A stretch of DNA of 64,000 bases from NCBI RefSeq assembly GCF_002940685.1, contig NZ_PNFP01000015.1, positions 124,001 through 188,000 of the forward strand, read 5' to 3'. Position numbers and translations under genes: made by a program. Source of the DNA: Ensifer adhaerens. Its GTDB lineage: Bacteria; Pseudomonadota; Alphaproteobacteria; Rhizobiales; Rhizobiaceae. Each line of letters opens with the position of its first letter. Positions within the stretch are counted from its first letter, which is position 1. Shown here piece after piece: positions 56,032-64,000 of the stretch. The notes below the pieces were generated by a model, which saw only the letters and a list, made by a program, of their open reading frames with translations, did no database searches and was not told the origin of the DNA.

Positions 56032-57495
56032 ATGATCGATCTCGTGCAGAATTACTGGCCGCATATCCTGGCGCTCTTGTCCTTCGCGCTTGGCATCCCC
56101 GCGGCCATTCATGCCGCGATGACGAAGGACGACGTTCGTGCCGCGGCTGGCTGGGTCGGTATCGTCCTGCTCTCGCCGATCGTCGGCGCGCTGATCTATG
56201 CCGTTGCCGGCATCAACCGTATCCGGCGTTCTTCGATTGGCTCGCAACGCGCCCTGTTGCGCGGGCAGGGGCCGGATCAGTTCGGCCGCTTCGATGTTTC
56301 GGAGACTGACATATCCGGGGAGTTCGGCGAGCGATTTGCAGCGATGAAGATCCTCGGCGACCGCGTTTCGCGCCATAGCATATGCACGGGAAACCGTATT
56401 TCGGTGCTCGCTGGCGGCGATGCCGCCTATGCCGCGATGCTGGACGCGATCGCAGGCGCACGGCGTTCGATCCTTCTGGAAAGCTACATCTTCGATCGCG
56501 ACGTCATCGGACTGCGCTTTGCCGATGCCCTGATCGCCGCGGTGGCGCGCGGCGTCGAGGTGCGCGTGCTGATCGACGCGGTTGGCGCGCGCTACTCGGT
56601 GCCAAGCATTGTCGGTCACCTGGAGGCGGCGGGCGTTCCGACGGCGGTCTTCAACGGCAACATCATCATGGGGTTGCGGCTGCCCTATGCCAATCTGCGC
56701 ACGCACAGAAAGATCCTCGTCGTCGATGGTCAGGTCGCCTTTGCCGGTGGAATGAACATCCGGGCCGGCTTTACCAGCGAGATTGCCGGTCAGGAGCCGG
56801 CGCAGGACACACATTTCCGCATGGTCGGGCCGGTGGTCGCCGATATCTTCCAGGTCTCCGCCGAAGATTGGCAGTTCTCCAGCGGCGAGGTTCTGGCGGG
56901 CGGCGCATGGACGATCGAGGAGGCGCCGCTGCCGGTGGCTGAGCCGTCGGTGCTGATGCGCGCCGTGCCATCAGGACCCGACGCCACCAACGAGACCAAT
57001 CACAAGATGCTCATGGGCGCGTTCTCGGTCGCGCAGAAGAATATCCGCGTGATGTCGCCTTATTTCCTGCCGGACCGCGAACTGATCAGCGCGCTCGTTA
57101 CCGCGGCACGCCGAGGCGTGGAGGTGGACATCATCGTCCCTGCGGTCAACAATCTGCTGCTGGTTGACCGGGCGATGACGGCGCAGTTCGACCAGGTGCT
57201 GAAGGGGCATTGCCGCGTCTGGCGGGCCAAGGGCGCCTTCAACCATTCCAAGCTTTTGACGGTGGACGAGCGTTGGGCCTATGTCGGGTCCACCAATCTC
57301 GACCCGCGTTCATTGCGCCTCAACTTCGAGTTCGACCTTGAGGTTCTCGACCATGGCTTCGCCGAGGCGATCAACGGCACGATCTCCGACATTCTCGCCT
57401 CCGCCGAACCGGTCACCCTTGAGAGGTTGCGCAAGAAGTCCTTCGCCGATCGACTGGCGAACCGCATTCTCTGGCTCGGATCGCCCTATCTCTGA
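56032..57495 (+). CDS. cls: Cardiolipin synthase (phospholipase D family)
   Basis: 487 residues. Two membrane segments at the N-terminus (WPHILALLSFALGIPAAIHA and WVGIVLLSPIVGALIYAVAG) are followed by two HKD motifs: H225-R-K227...D232 (HRKILVVDGQ) and H405-S-K407...D412 (HSKLLTVDE). That is the ClsA-like layout. It joins two phosphatidylglycerols to form cardiolipin. MIDLVQNYW is the best start; the longer open frame runs into xthA on the other strand. It converges on erpA. Confidence 0.92.
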   Translation: MIDLVQNYWPHILALLSFALGIPAAIHAAMTKDDVRAAAGWVGIVLLSPIVGALIYAVAGINRIRRSSIGSQRALLRGQGPDQFGRFDVSETDISGEFGERFAAMKILGDRVSRHSICTGNRISVLAGGDAAYAAMLDAIAGARRSILLESYIFDRDVIGLRFADALIAAVARGVEVRVLIDAVGARYSVPSIVGHLEAAGVPTAVFNGNIIMGLRLPYANLRTHRKILVVDGQVAFAGGMNIRAGFTSEIAGQEPAQDTHFRMVGPVVADIFQVSAEDWQFSSGEVLAGGAWTIEEAPLPVAEPSVLMRAVPSGPDATNETNHKMLMGAFSVAQKNIRVMSPYFLPDRELISALVTAARRGVEVDIIVPAVNNLLLVDRAMTAQFDQVLKGHCRVWRAKGAFNHSKLLTVDERWAYVGSTNLDPRSLRLNFEFDLEVLDHGFAEAINGTISDILASAEPVTLERLRKKSFADRLANRILWLGSPYL

Positions 57496-57503
57496 TGTGA
57501 ACA

Positions 57504-57528
57504 GCTCCGTTCGTCGCTGGAACGGAGC
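57504..57528. terminator. Hairpin between convergent cls and erpA
   Basis: A perfect 9-bp stem (GCTCCGTTC / GAACGGAGC) has a 7-base loop. Neither side has a clean T-run, so it may be a weak bidirectional terminator. Confidence 0.5.
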
Positions 57529-57556
57529 CGGCCAAGAAAACTCCAGGAAACTGGCG

Positions 57557-57889
57557 TCAGATGGAAAAACTCGTTCCGCACCCGCAGCTTGCGACCGCGT
57601 TCGGATTCTTGATCTGAAACGACTGGCCGAGCAGATTGTCGACGAAGTCGATTTCCGAGCCGCCCATATAGACGAGCGACAGGCTGTCGATCAGGACCTT
57701 GGCTTCGTCCTTTTCCAGCACCAGGTCATCGTCATTGCTGCTGTCGACGAGGTCGAATTTGTAGGAGAAGCCCGAGCAGCCGCCGCCTTCGACGGACACT
57801 CGCATGGCGTTGTTGTGGCTGTCGGAGCGCAGGATCGTGGCGATCCGCCTTGCAGCAGCGTCCGAAAGGGTCACGGTTTCATGCGTCAT
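57557..57889 (-). CDS. erpA: A-type iron-sulfur cluster carrier (ErpA/IscA family)
   Basis: 110 residues. The three cluster-binding cysteines are C38 (GGGCSG), C102 and C104 (SCGCGTSFSI). VTLSDAAARRIATIL starts the fold. It delivers Fe-S clusters to apo-proteins. It is isolated from suf/isc genes and divergent from dgt, a placement common in alphaproteobacteria as I recall. The subfamily name is by similarity. Confidence 0.9.
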   Translation of the reverse strand: MTHETVTLSDAAARRIATILRSDSHNNAMRVSVEGGGCSGFSYKFDLVDSSNDDDLVLEKDEAKVLIDSLSLVYMGGSEIDFVDNLLGQSFQIKNPNAVASCGCGTSFSI

Positions 57890-58100
57890 TTCTGCCTCCT
57901 GCCGGGGTCAAGAACCGGAGAGAATTGCCTTGTGTTCAAGCATTCGACCTGGCCGTTTCCGGGGGCTTTTCAAGACCGGCGGCCAAGCCGTTGCTTCCGC
58001 TTGCGGAATCGGTCGATCTTGCGTCACGCGCTTCCGTAGCTTTCACTATAGGTATGAAGGCTTGAATGCCCCGTCAATGGGACGATGAATTAGGTGGAAT

Positions 58101-59318
58101 ATGACATTCGACAAAAATGCGCTCGGCTTCGGTTATGGTGAACATGCGCCCTTTGCGTCGAATCCCTGGATGACGCGCGGCAGGCTCTTTCCTGAAGCGA
58201 CGAGCGCCACACGCTCCGATTTCCAGCGTGACCGCGACCGCATCGTGCACACGACTGCATTTCGCCGGCTGAAGCACAAGACGCAGGTCTTCATCGCCGC
58301 AGACGGCGATCACTATCGCACACGCCTGACGCACACGATCGAGGTGGCGCAGATCGCCCGCGCTCTGGCGCGCGCGCTCAAGCTCGACGAAGATCTCGCC
58401 GAAGGCGTCGCGCTCGTTCATGATTTCGGCCACACGCCCTTTGGCCACACTGGCGAGGATGCGCTTCACGAGATGCTGAAGCCCTATGGCGGCTTCGATC
58501 ACAACGCCCAGTCCCTTCGCATTGTCACCAAGCTCGAGCGGCGCTACGCCGAGTTCGACGGGCTGAACCTGACCTGGGAGAGCCTGGAAGGTCTGGTCAA
58601 GCACAATGGTCCGTTGTTGACCGCGGACGGTGAGGGCACGCGAGGGCCCGTGCCGCAGCCGATCCTCGATTATTGCGCGCTGCACGATCTGGAGCTTGCG
58701 AGTTTTGCAAGCCTTGAGGCGCAGGTCGCCGCCATCGCCGACGATATCGCCTACAACACCCATGATATCGATGACGGTCTGAGGGCTGGCTATCTCACCT
58801 TCGAAATGCTCGAAGACGTGCCGTTTCTCGCGCGCCTGATGCGCGAGGTTCATGATCGCTATCCCGGTCTTGAAAGCAGCCGCTTTACGCATGAGATCAT
58901 GCGTCGCCAGATAACGGCGATGGTGGAGGATGTGATCGGCGTCGCCCAGCAACGGATCGCCGAGATACGCCCGCAAAGCGCTGCCGACGTGCGCCAGGCC
59001 GGTAGGGTGATGGCGACCTTCTCCGAGGAGATGGGCGAGACGGACAAGCAGATCAAGCGCCTGCTGATGACCCGGATCTACCGCCATCCTGAAGTCATGC
59101 GCGTGCGCGAGAATGCCGCCTCGATCGTCTGCGATCTCTACCGTGCCTTCATGAACGATCCGCAGTTGATGCGCGAGCACTATTGGATCGACCAGATTGC
59201 TGGAATGGCCGAGCCGGCGCGGGCGCGGCACGTGGGCGACTACCTCGCCGGGATGACCGACACATTCGCGATCAGCGTGCACAAGCGCTTGTTTGACCAT
59301 ACGCCGGATTTGCGCTAG
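58101..59318 (+). CDS. dgt: dGTPase-like HD-domain triphosphohydrolase
   Basis: 405 residues. The HD metal site comprises H78 ([10 protein letters not shown]), H107-D108 ([12 protein letters not shown]) and the later Asp in [20 protein letters not shown] is the family block before it. It belongs to the class-2 Dgt-like proteins, shorter than E. coli Dgt. It hydrolyses dGTP or other dNTPs. A strong terminator separates it from argS. Confidence 0.93.
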   Translation: MTFDKNALGFGYGEHAPFASNPWMTRGRLFPEATSATRSDFQRDRDRIVHTTAFRRLKHKTQVFIAADGDHYRTRLTHTIEVAQIARALARALKLDEDLAEGVALVHDFGHTPFGHTGEDALHEMLKPYGGFDHNAQSLRIVTKLERRYAEFDGLNLTWESLEGLVKHNGPLLTADGEGTRGPVPQPILDYCALHDLELASFASLEAQVAAIADDIAYNTHDIDDGLRAGYLTFEMLEDVPFLARLMREVHDRYPGLESSRFTHEIMRRQITAMVEDVIGVAQQRIAEIRPQSAADVRQAGRVMATFSEEMGETDKQIKRLLMTRIYRHPEVMRVRENAASIVCDLYRAFMNDPQLMREHYWIDQIAGMAEPARARHVGDYLAGMTDTFAISVHKRLFDHTPDLR

Positions 59319-59331
59319 GGACGCCCCGCCC

Positions 59332-59368
59332 GGAGGCTTGCGGTTCGGCCGAACCGAGCCTCCTTTTT
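59332..59368 (+). terminator. Terminator after dgt
   Basis: GGAGGCT (59332-59338) pairs with AGCCTCC (59357-59363); an inner palindrome CGGTTCGG/CCGAACCG extends the stem, followed by T5. This terminates dgt 14 bp past its stop. Confidence 0.92.
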
Positions 59369-59414
59369 GAGTTTTGCACCGGTCACGCGTGGCCGGGAAA
59401 AGCGGACGGATCAG

Positions 59415-61175
59415 ATGAATCTCTTCACGGACTTCGAATCAAGAATTAAGGACATTCTCGAAACGCTTGAAAGCGTTCGAGAAAAGCGATCCGAGCTTGA
59501 CTTCGGCCGTGTCAATGTCGAGCCCCCGCGCGATCCGAGCCACGGTGATGTTGCGACCAATGCTGCGATGGTGCTGGCAAAGCCGCTCGGCATGAACCCG
59601 CGCGCGCTTGCCGAACTCATCGTCGAGAAGCTCAAGCAGGATCCGGAAGTCACCGACGTCTCCGTCGCCGGCCCGGGCTTCATCAATGTCCGGCTTTCTG
59701 TCTCCTATTGGCAGAAGCTGCTGTCGGCTATGGTGCGTTCCGGTCTCGACTACGGCCGCAGCGTTGTCGGTGGTGGCCGCAAGGTCAACGTCGAATACGT
59801 ATCGGCCAACCCGACCGGCCCGATGCACGTCGGTCATTGCCGTGGCGCCGTCGTCGGTGACGCGCTCGCCAACCTCTTGGCCTTTTCCGGTTACGAGGTG
59901 ACGAAGGAATACTATATCAACGACGCCGGTTCGCAGATCGACGTCCTCGCACGGTCGGCTTTCCTGCGGTACCGCCAGGCGCTCGGCGAAGAGATCGGCG
60001 AGATCCCGCCGGGTCTTTATCCGGGCGACTATCTCGTGCCGGTGGGCGAGGCGCTGGCCGACGAATTCGGCACCAGCCTCCGGCTGATGCCCGAAGACAA
60101 GTGGATGCCGCTTGTCAAGGACCGGACGATCGACGCGATGATGGCGATGATCCGCGAGGATCTGGCGGCGCTGAACGTCAACCACGACGTCTTCTTCTCC
60201 GAGCGTACGCTGCACGCGAACGGTGCTGCCGCCATCCGCACGGCGATCAACGACCTGACCTTCAAGGGCCACGTCTACAAGGGCACTCTGCCGCCGCCGA
60301 AGGGCCAACTGCCGGAGGATTGGGAAGATCGCGAGCAGACGCTGTTCCGCTCGACCGAAGTCGGCGACGATATCGACCGCCCCCTGATCAAGTCGGACGG
60401 CAGCTACACCTACTTCGCAGCCGACGTCGCCTACTTCAAGGACAAGTTCGACCGCGGCTTCGACGAGATGATCTATGTGCTCGGCGCCGATCACGGCGGC
60501 TACGTCAAGCGCCTGGAAGCGCTGGCACGGGCCGTCTCCGGCGGTTCGTCGAAGCTTACGGTTCTCCTGTGCCAGCTGGTCAAGCTCTTCCGCGACGGCG
60601 AGCCGGTGAAGATGTCGAAGCGTTCGGGCGACTTCGTCACGCTGCGCGACGTCGTCGACGAAGTCGGTCGCGATCCGGTTCGGTTCATGATGATCTACCG
60701 GAAGAACTCGGAACCGCTCGACTTCGACTTTGCTAAAGTAACAGAACAGTCCAAGGATAACCCGGTCTTCTACGTGCAGTATGCGCATGCGCGCTGCCGG
60801 TCGGTGTTCCGTCAGGCGGCGGAAGCATTTCCGGGCCTGAACCTCGAATCGGTCGATCTCGCCGGTGCCGTTGCGGGCCAGATCATGGATCCGGCGGAGC
60901 TCCAGCTCGTCGCCAAGCTCGCAGAATATCCGCGGGTCATCGAGGCCGCGGCACTGGCTCAGGAGCCGCATCGCATAGCGTTTTACCTGTATGATCTTGC
61001 CGCCGCCTTCCACGGACATTGGAACAAAGGTAAAGAGAATCCGGAATTACGTTTTGTTAACGATAAAAATAGAGAATTAAGTACTGCCAGACTCGGGCTG
61101 GTGCATGCTGTCGCTTCGGTATTGAAATCCGGCCTGTCTATTACAGGCACCTCCGCACCGGAGGAAATGCGATAA
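59415..61175 (+). CDS. argS: Arginyl-tRNA synthetase
   Basis: 586 residues. The N-terminal Add-1 domain ([20 protein letters not shown]) is followed by the HVGH motif near H138 ([18 protein letters not shown]) and the KMSKRSG loop; FVQYAHAR-like [14 protein letters not shown] in the anticodon-binding domain is complete. Charges tRNA(Arg). The ATG at 59415 gives the family start; an upstream in-frame start adds 16 nonconserved residues. A SPOR protein follows at 63 bp. Confidence 0.97.
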   Translation: MNLFTDFESRIKDILETLESVREKRSELDFGRVNVEPPRDPSHGDVATNAAMVLAKPLGMNPRALAELIVEKLKQDPEVTDVSVAGPGFINVRLSVSYWQKLLSAMVRSGLDYGRSVVGGGRKVNVEYVSANPTGPMHVGHCRGAVVGDALANLLAFSGYEVTKEYYINDAGSQIDVLARSAFLRYRQALGEEIGEIPPGLYPGDYLVPVGEALADEFGTSLRLMPEDKWMPLVKDRTIDAMMAMIREDLAALNVNHDVFFSERTLHANGAAAIRTAINDLTFKGHVYKGTLPPPKGQLPEDWEDREQTLFRSTEVGDDIDRPLIKSDGSYTYFAADVAYFKDKFDRGFDEMIYVLGADHGGYVKRLEALARAVSGGSSKLTVLLCQLVKLFRDGEPVKMSKRSGDFVTLRDVVDEVGRDPVRFMMIYRKNSEPLDFDFAKVTEQSKDNPVFYVQYAHARCRSVFRQAAEAFPGLNLESVDLAGAVAGQIMDPAELQLVAKLAEYPRVIEAAALAQEPHRIAFYLYDLAAAFHGHWNKGKENPELRFVNDKNRELSTARLGLVHAVASVLKSGLSITGTSAPEEMR

Positions 61176-61238
61176 GTATTGTCACCATTTTCCCACAATG
61201 CACTGGCACAGCGATACAGGCAATTGTGAGTGGAGAGC

Positions 61239-64000
61239 ATGGCAGACAAACAATTCGCACGAAGCGGGCCGGCTGAATTCGATGTATTGGCAGACGATGA
61301 TCCGTTGGCCGAACTCGCCCGGATCGTCGGTTACGATGCCCGGCCGGCCGTCCAACAGTTGCAGGAACTGCAGCGACACCAGGAGGCGGTGCGTCAAGAC
61401 CCCGCCTTCGATCTCGAAGACGAGCTTCTTCGCGCCTTCGACAGCTACGACGCGCCGCGGTCCACGCCGCAGCCGGCTCCAATCCAGTCGGCTCCGGTCG
61501 AAGAGCCCCGGTTCGAACCGGTAGCCGAACACGTCGTCGTTAACGAAGAGCCGGCGGCGGAACCCGTCGTCGAGCTTGAAGAGCCGGTGTTCCTCCAGCC
61601 CGAGCGCGTCGAGGCAGCTCCGGCGCCCGTCGTTGACGAGGACTATGCCGAGGTTCACGCCTTCTCCGTGGCGCCGCAGGTTGCCGAAGCCGGCAACGTC
61701 GAGGCCGTCGTTGACGAGCCGGCGTTCGACCTTGAGCGCGAACTCGAGTTGTCGCTTGGCGAAGCCGATCTGTTGTCGGACGACGTTGCCGAGGTTGCAG
61801 CGCACGTCGAGCCGCAGGATATCGATCCGCGTGATCAGTTCGTCGATGCACGGCAGGCGCCGGCCGTCGAAGCTGCTTCGGTCTGGGCCGAGCCGGCTCC
61901 GGAAGCATTTTCGGCCTATGAACAGCCGAGCGTCGATGTCGTGGCCGAAGAGCGCGAAATTGAGCCTTCCTACCAGGAAGACGTGGCCGCAGCTCAGGCA
62001 GTTATCGAGCAGGACGCTGTCCGCGACGATCTCCTGGCCGATATCGAACGGTTCCCGGTTCCTCCGGTCAGCGCGATGGTTGCCGCTGCGGTTTCTTCGC
62101 ATCCGGCCCTCCATGCGGAAACGCATCCTGTCGTGGCACCGGTGGTGACGCCCGTCGCCGCGACGGCTCCGGTCAAGAAGAGCCCTTATCCGTTTACGCC
62201 GACCTTCAGCCGGGCGACGCCGGTCGCATCCGCCTCGGGTGCCAGCCAGCAGCGTGCCTTTGCAGGTCCGTTGGTGTCGTCGGTCGCCCCTGTCGCGGCA
62301 CCGGTTGCCACTGTGGCCGCTGCCCCCGTTCAGGTCGCCGAGCCCGTGGTCGAAGTGGCCGGGCCAGTTGCCCAGCCGGAGCACGAGCCGAGCTTGGACA
62401 TCGAGAATTTCGAAATGGCGCTCTCCGACGAGGCGCTGAAGCTCGACTTCGCCGACATCGCCGCAGATGAGCCGGTTGTCGCCGCGGTCGTACCGCAAGC
62501 GCCGGTACAGCCGGTGGTGCAGGCCGTTGTTCCTCAGCGTGAGCCGGAGCGGTTCGTCGAGCCTTACGTCGCGCCCGCGCCTGTCGAGCGCCAGGAAGTA
62601 CAGCCCGAGAGCACGCTGCCCTTCGACCCGTCGATGATTGCCGAAGCCGAAAACGGCGTCGCGCCGATCGCCGACATGGACGTTCCGCAGTTGCCGGTGA
62701 TCGAAACGGAAAAGCCCGTTGCCTATCCCGCCGACTACGATCTCGATATCGATGCGGAAATGGCGCAGCTCTTCGGGACGCCGGCTCCGGTCAAGGAAGC
62801 CCGCTCGGCTCCCGCCGAGAAGGCAGAGTCTGCTCGTCCGGCGCCGGCCGCAGCCGTTGCTCCGGCCCTTGGCCAGGGTTCGCTCGACGATTTCGACGAG
62901 TTTGAGAAGGCGATGGAAGAAGACTTCCGCCGCTCGATCGTCGAGCGTCCGGCGGTTGCCCGCGACGCCGAACGGCTTTCGGCCGCGCAAAGCCAGCAGG
63001 ATGCCGGCGAGTACCGCGAGTATGGCACCGGCCGGCGTTCGCAGCGCACGATGCTGCTGGCGGCAAGCGTTGCCGGCGTCATCATCCTTGGTGGCGCTGC
63101 CGTCTACGCCTGGATGGGCGGTAGCGGCGCGGTTAGCTCGGCCGAAGGTCCGAAGATCATCCTGGCCGACAAGGCTCCGGTGAAGATCGTTCCCGAGGAG
63201 AAGGGCGGCAAGACCGTCCCGAACCAGGACAAGGCGGTTTATGACCGCGTCGCCGGCGCGCAGGCCGGAGCGCCGCAGCAGGAAGCACTGGTTTCTTCGA
63301 CCGAGGAGCCGATGGATGTCGTCCAGAAGACGCTGACCCCGGAGACCCTGCCGCTCGAGGGCAACGACGAGGCCGAAACCCTGCAGACGGCACTGCCGAC
63401 GGACGAGGACGGCGATCGCTTGCTGCCGGATGGCACCAATGCCGAGACCGCTGCGCAAGATGAAGACAAGACGCCCGCCGTCGCACCGAGGAAGGTGCGC
63501 ACGATGATCGTCAAGCCGGATGGAACGCTCGTCGCTCGCGAAGAGCCGGTTGCCGCACCTGCGACCGACGTCGCCGGCACGACCCAGCCGCTGCCCGCGA
63601 CGCCTTCGAACGACGTCGCCGCGGCTGGCCAGGCTTCGGCCAACACCGACCAGGTAGCGCTTGCCGCAACGGGCAACGCCAACATCGAGCAGGTTCCGGT
63701 CCGTAGCGTAACGACAACGGCTTCTGCCGGTGGCGACAAGGCGCCGACGCCGCAGACCCGGCCGGCGGCAAAGCCGGTCGAAAATGTCCAGCCGGCGCAG
63801 GAACAGGCCGCTCTCCCGGCCGAGACGCAACCGGCCCAGCAGGTTGCCACGGCATCGGTTCCGGCCGGTGGTTACTTCATCCAGGTCGCGTCCCTGCCGT
63901 CCGAGGCCGAAGCACAGAAGTCCTACAACAGCCTTTCCAACAAGTTTGGAAGCGTCATCGGCGGCCGCGGTGTCGATATCCGCAAGGCGGAAATCGCCGG
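61239..64000 (+). CDS. SPOR-domain membrane protein, 3' truncated by window
   Basis: The 920 residues visible run off the end without a stop. A long acidic Pro/Ala/Val/Glu-rich, probably disordered cytoplasmic region (1-600) precedes one membrane helix (about 605-627, MLLAASVAGVIILGGAAVYAW). A second low-complexity periplasmic linker leads to a SPOR domain starting about residue 877 (GGYFIQVASLPSEAEAQKSY). SPOR domains bind denuded septal peptidoglycan. Order argS-SPOR is usual in alphaproteobacteria, with nagZ and scpAB expected next. GGAG lies 6 bp upstream of the ATG. The function of the long cytoplasmic part is unknown. Confidence 0.92.
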   Translation, partial: MADKQFARSGPAEFDVLADDDPLAELARIVGYDARPAVQQLQELQRHQEAVRQDPAFDLEDELLRAFDSYDAPRSTPQPAPIQSAPVEEPRFEPVAEHVVVNEEPAAEPVVELEEPVFLQPERVEAAPAPVVDEDYAEVHAFSVAPQVAEAGNVEAVVDEPAFDLERELELSLGEADLLSDDVAEVAAHVEPQDIDPRDQFVDARQAPAVEAASVWAEPAPEAFSAYEQPSVDVVAEEREIEPSYQEDVAAAQAVIEQDAVRDDLLADIERFPVPPVSAMVAAAVSSHPALHAETHPVVAPVVTPVAATAPVKKSPYPFTPTFSRATPVASASGASQQRAFAGPLVSSVAPVAAPVATVAAAPVQVAEPVVEVAGPVAQPEHEPSLDIENFEMALSDEALKLDFADIAADEPVVAAVVPQAPVQPVVQAVVPQREPERFVEPYVAPAPVERQEVQPESTLPFDPSMIAEAENGVAPIADMDVPQLPVIETEKPVAYPADYDLDIDAEMAQLFGTPAPVKEARSAPAEKAESARPAPAAAVAPALGQGSLDDFDEFEKAMEEDFRRSIVERPAVARDAERLSAAQSQQDAGEYREYGTGRRSQRTMLLAASVAGVIILGGAAVYAWMGGSGAVSSAEGPKIILADKAPVKIVPEEKGGKTVPNQDKAVYDRVAGAQAGAPQQEALVSSTEEPMDVVQKTLTPETLPLEGNDEAETLQTALPTDEDGDRLLPDGTNAETAAQDEDKTPAVAPRKVRTMIVKPDGTLVAREEPVAAPATDVAGTTQPLPATPSNDVAAAGQASANTDQVALAATGNANIEQVPVRSVTTTASAGGDKAPTPQTRPAAKPVENVQPAQEQAALPAETQPAQQVATASVPAGGYFIQVASLPSEAEAQKSYNSLSNKFGSVIGGRGVDIRKAEIA

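Noticed and set aside
61182-63830. An 882-codon minus-strand open frame opposite the SPOR-domain gene
   Set aside because: Arg/Gly/Leu-rich shadow of a repetitive coding region; the plus-strand protein has a membrane helix and SPOR domain.

Overview
The window is about 64 kb of high-GC, gene-dense chromosome from an alphaproteobacterium of the Rhizobiaceae, most likely Ensifer/Sinorhizobium. The main support is exoR (268 residues, almost residue for residue the S. meliloti ExoR I remember), the aapJQMP-metC pair, the phasin-clpS-clpA order, the eipB-rpsB-tsf-pyrH-frr-uppS-cdsA-rseP-bamA-lpxD-fabZ-lpxA-lpxI-lpxB run, and popZ, valS, dgt and argS. From memory this order closely follows S. meliloti; I ran no alignment. 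I see no rRNA, tRNA, CRISPR array, insertion sequence or phage gene.

Region by region: (1) 1-7404 is an accessory-looking block. The tail of an FAD/NAD(P)-type reductase is followed by a four-gene operon encoding exported proteins: a 1074-residue cytochrome with four CxxCH haem motifs and a DUF4384-like tail, an OmpA-type peptidoglycan-binding protein, a caspase-family protein with an intact His/Cys dyad and an EF-hand loop, and a second caspase-family protein whose catalytic His is Arg. This is the candidate undescribed system. (2) 7478-17612 is small-molecule and stress metabolism: general amino-acid ABC transporter aapJQMP, metC, an FAD monooxygenase with an NDUFS6-like zinc protein, a hydrolase, cysE, a DUF3126 protein and a phasin. 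(3) 17853-22005 holds the ClpS-ClpA degradation pair and an AzlCD-type exporter. (4) 22094-25925 holds a leftward HIT/FemAB-like/GDPD/RidA cluster divergent from envelope protein EipB. (5) 26109-39399 is the translation and envelope superoperon, running from ribosomal protein S2 through undecaprenyl-PP and CDP-DAG synthesis, site-2 protease and BamA to lipid A synthesis. (6) 39586-51904 holds citrate synthase, a ComEC protein without a recognisable nuclease domain, ExbBD, a Pcm-family methyltransferase, TolC, PopZ and ValS. (7) 52400-64000 holds a FadL-like porin, ExoR, ExoIII, cardiolipin synthase, an A-type Fe-S carrier, dGTPase, ArgS and a SPOR-domain protein cut by the window edge.

Most of the window is core cell-envelope biogenesis and housekeeping. 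The left-hand caspase operon is the exception. All four products carry signal peptides, both internal junctions onto the caspase genes are 4-bp ATGA overlaps, and the operon ends at a shared bidirectional terminator with aapP. It looks like a periplasmic redox/protease/peptidoglycan assembly of unknown purpose.
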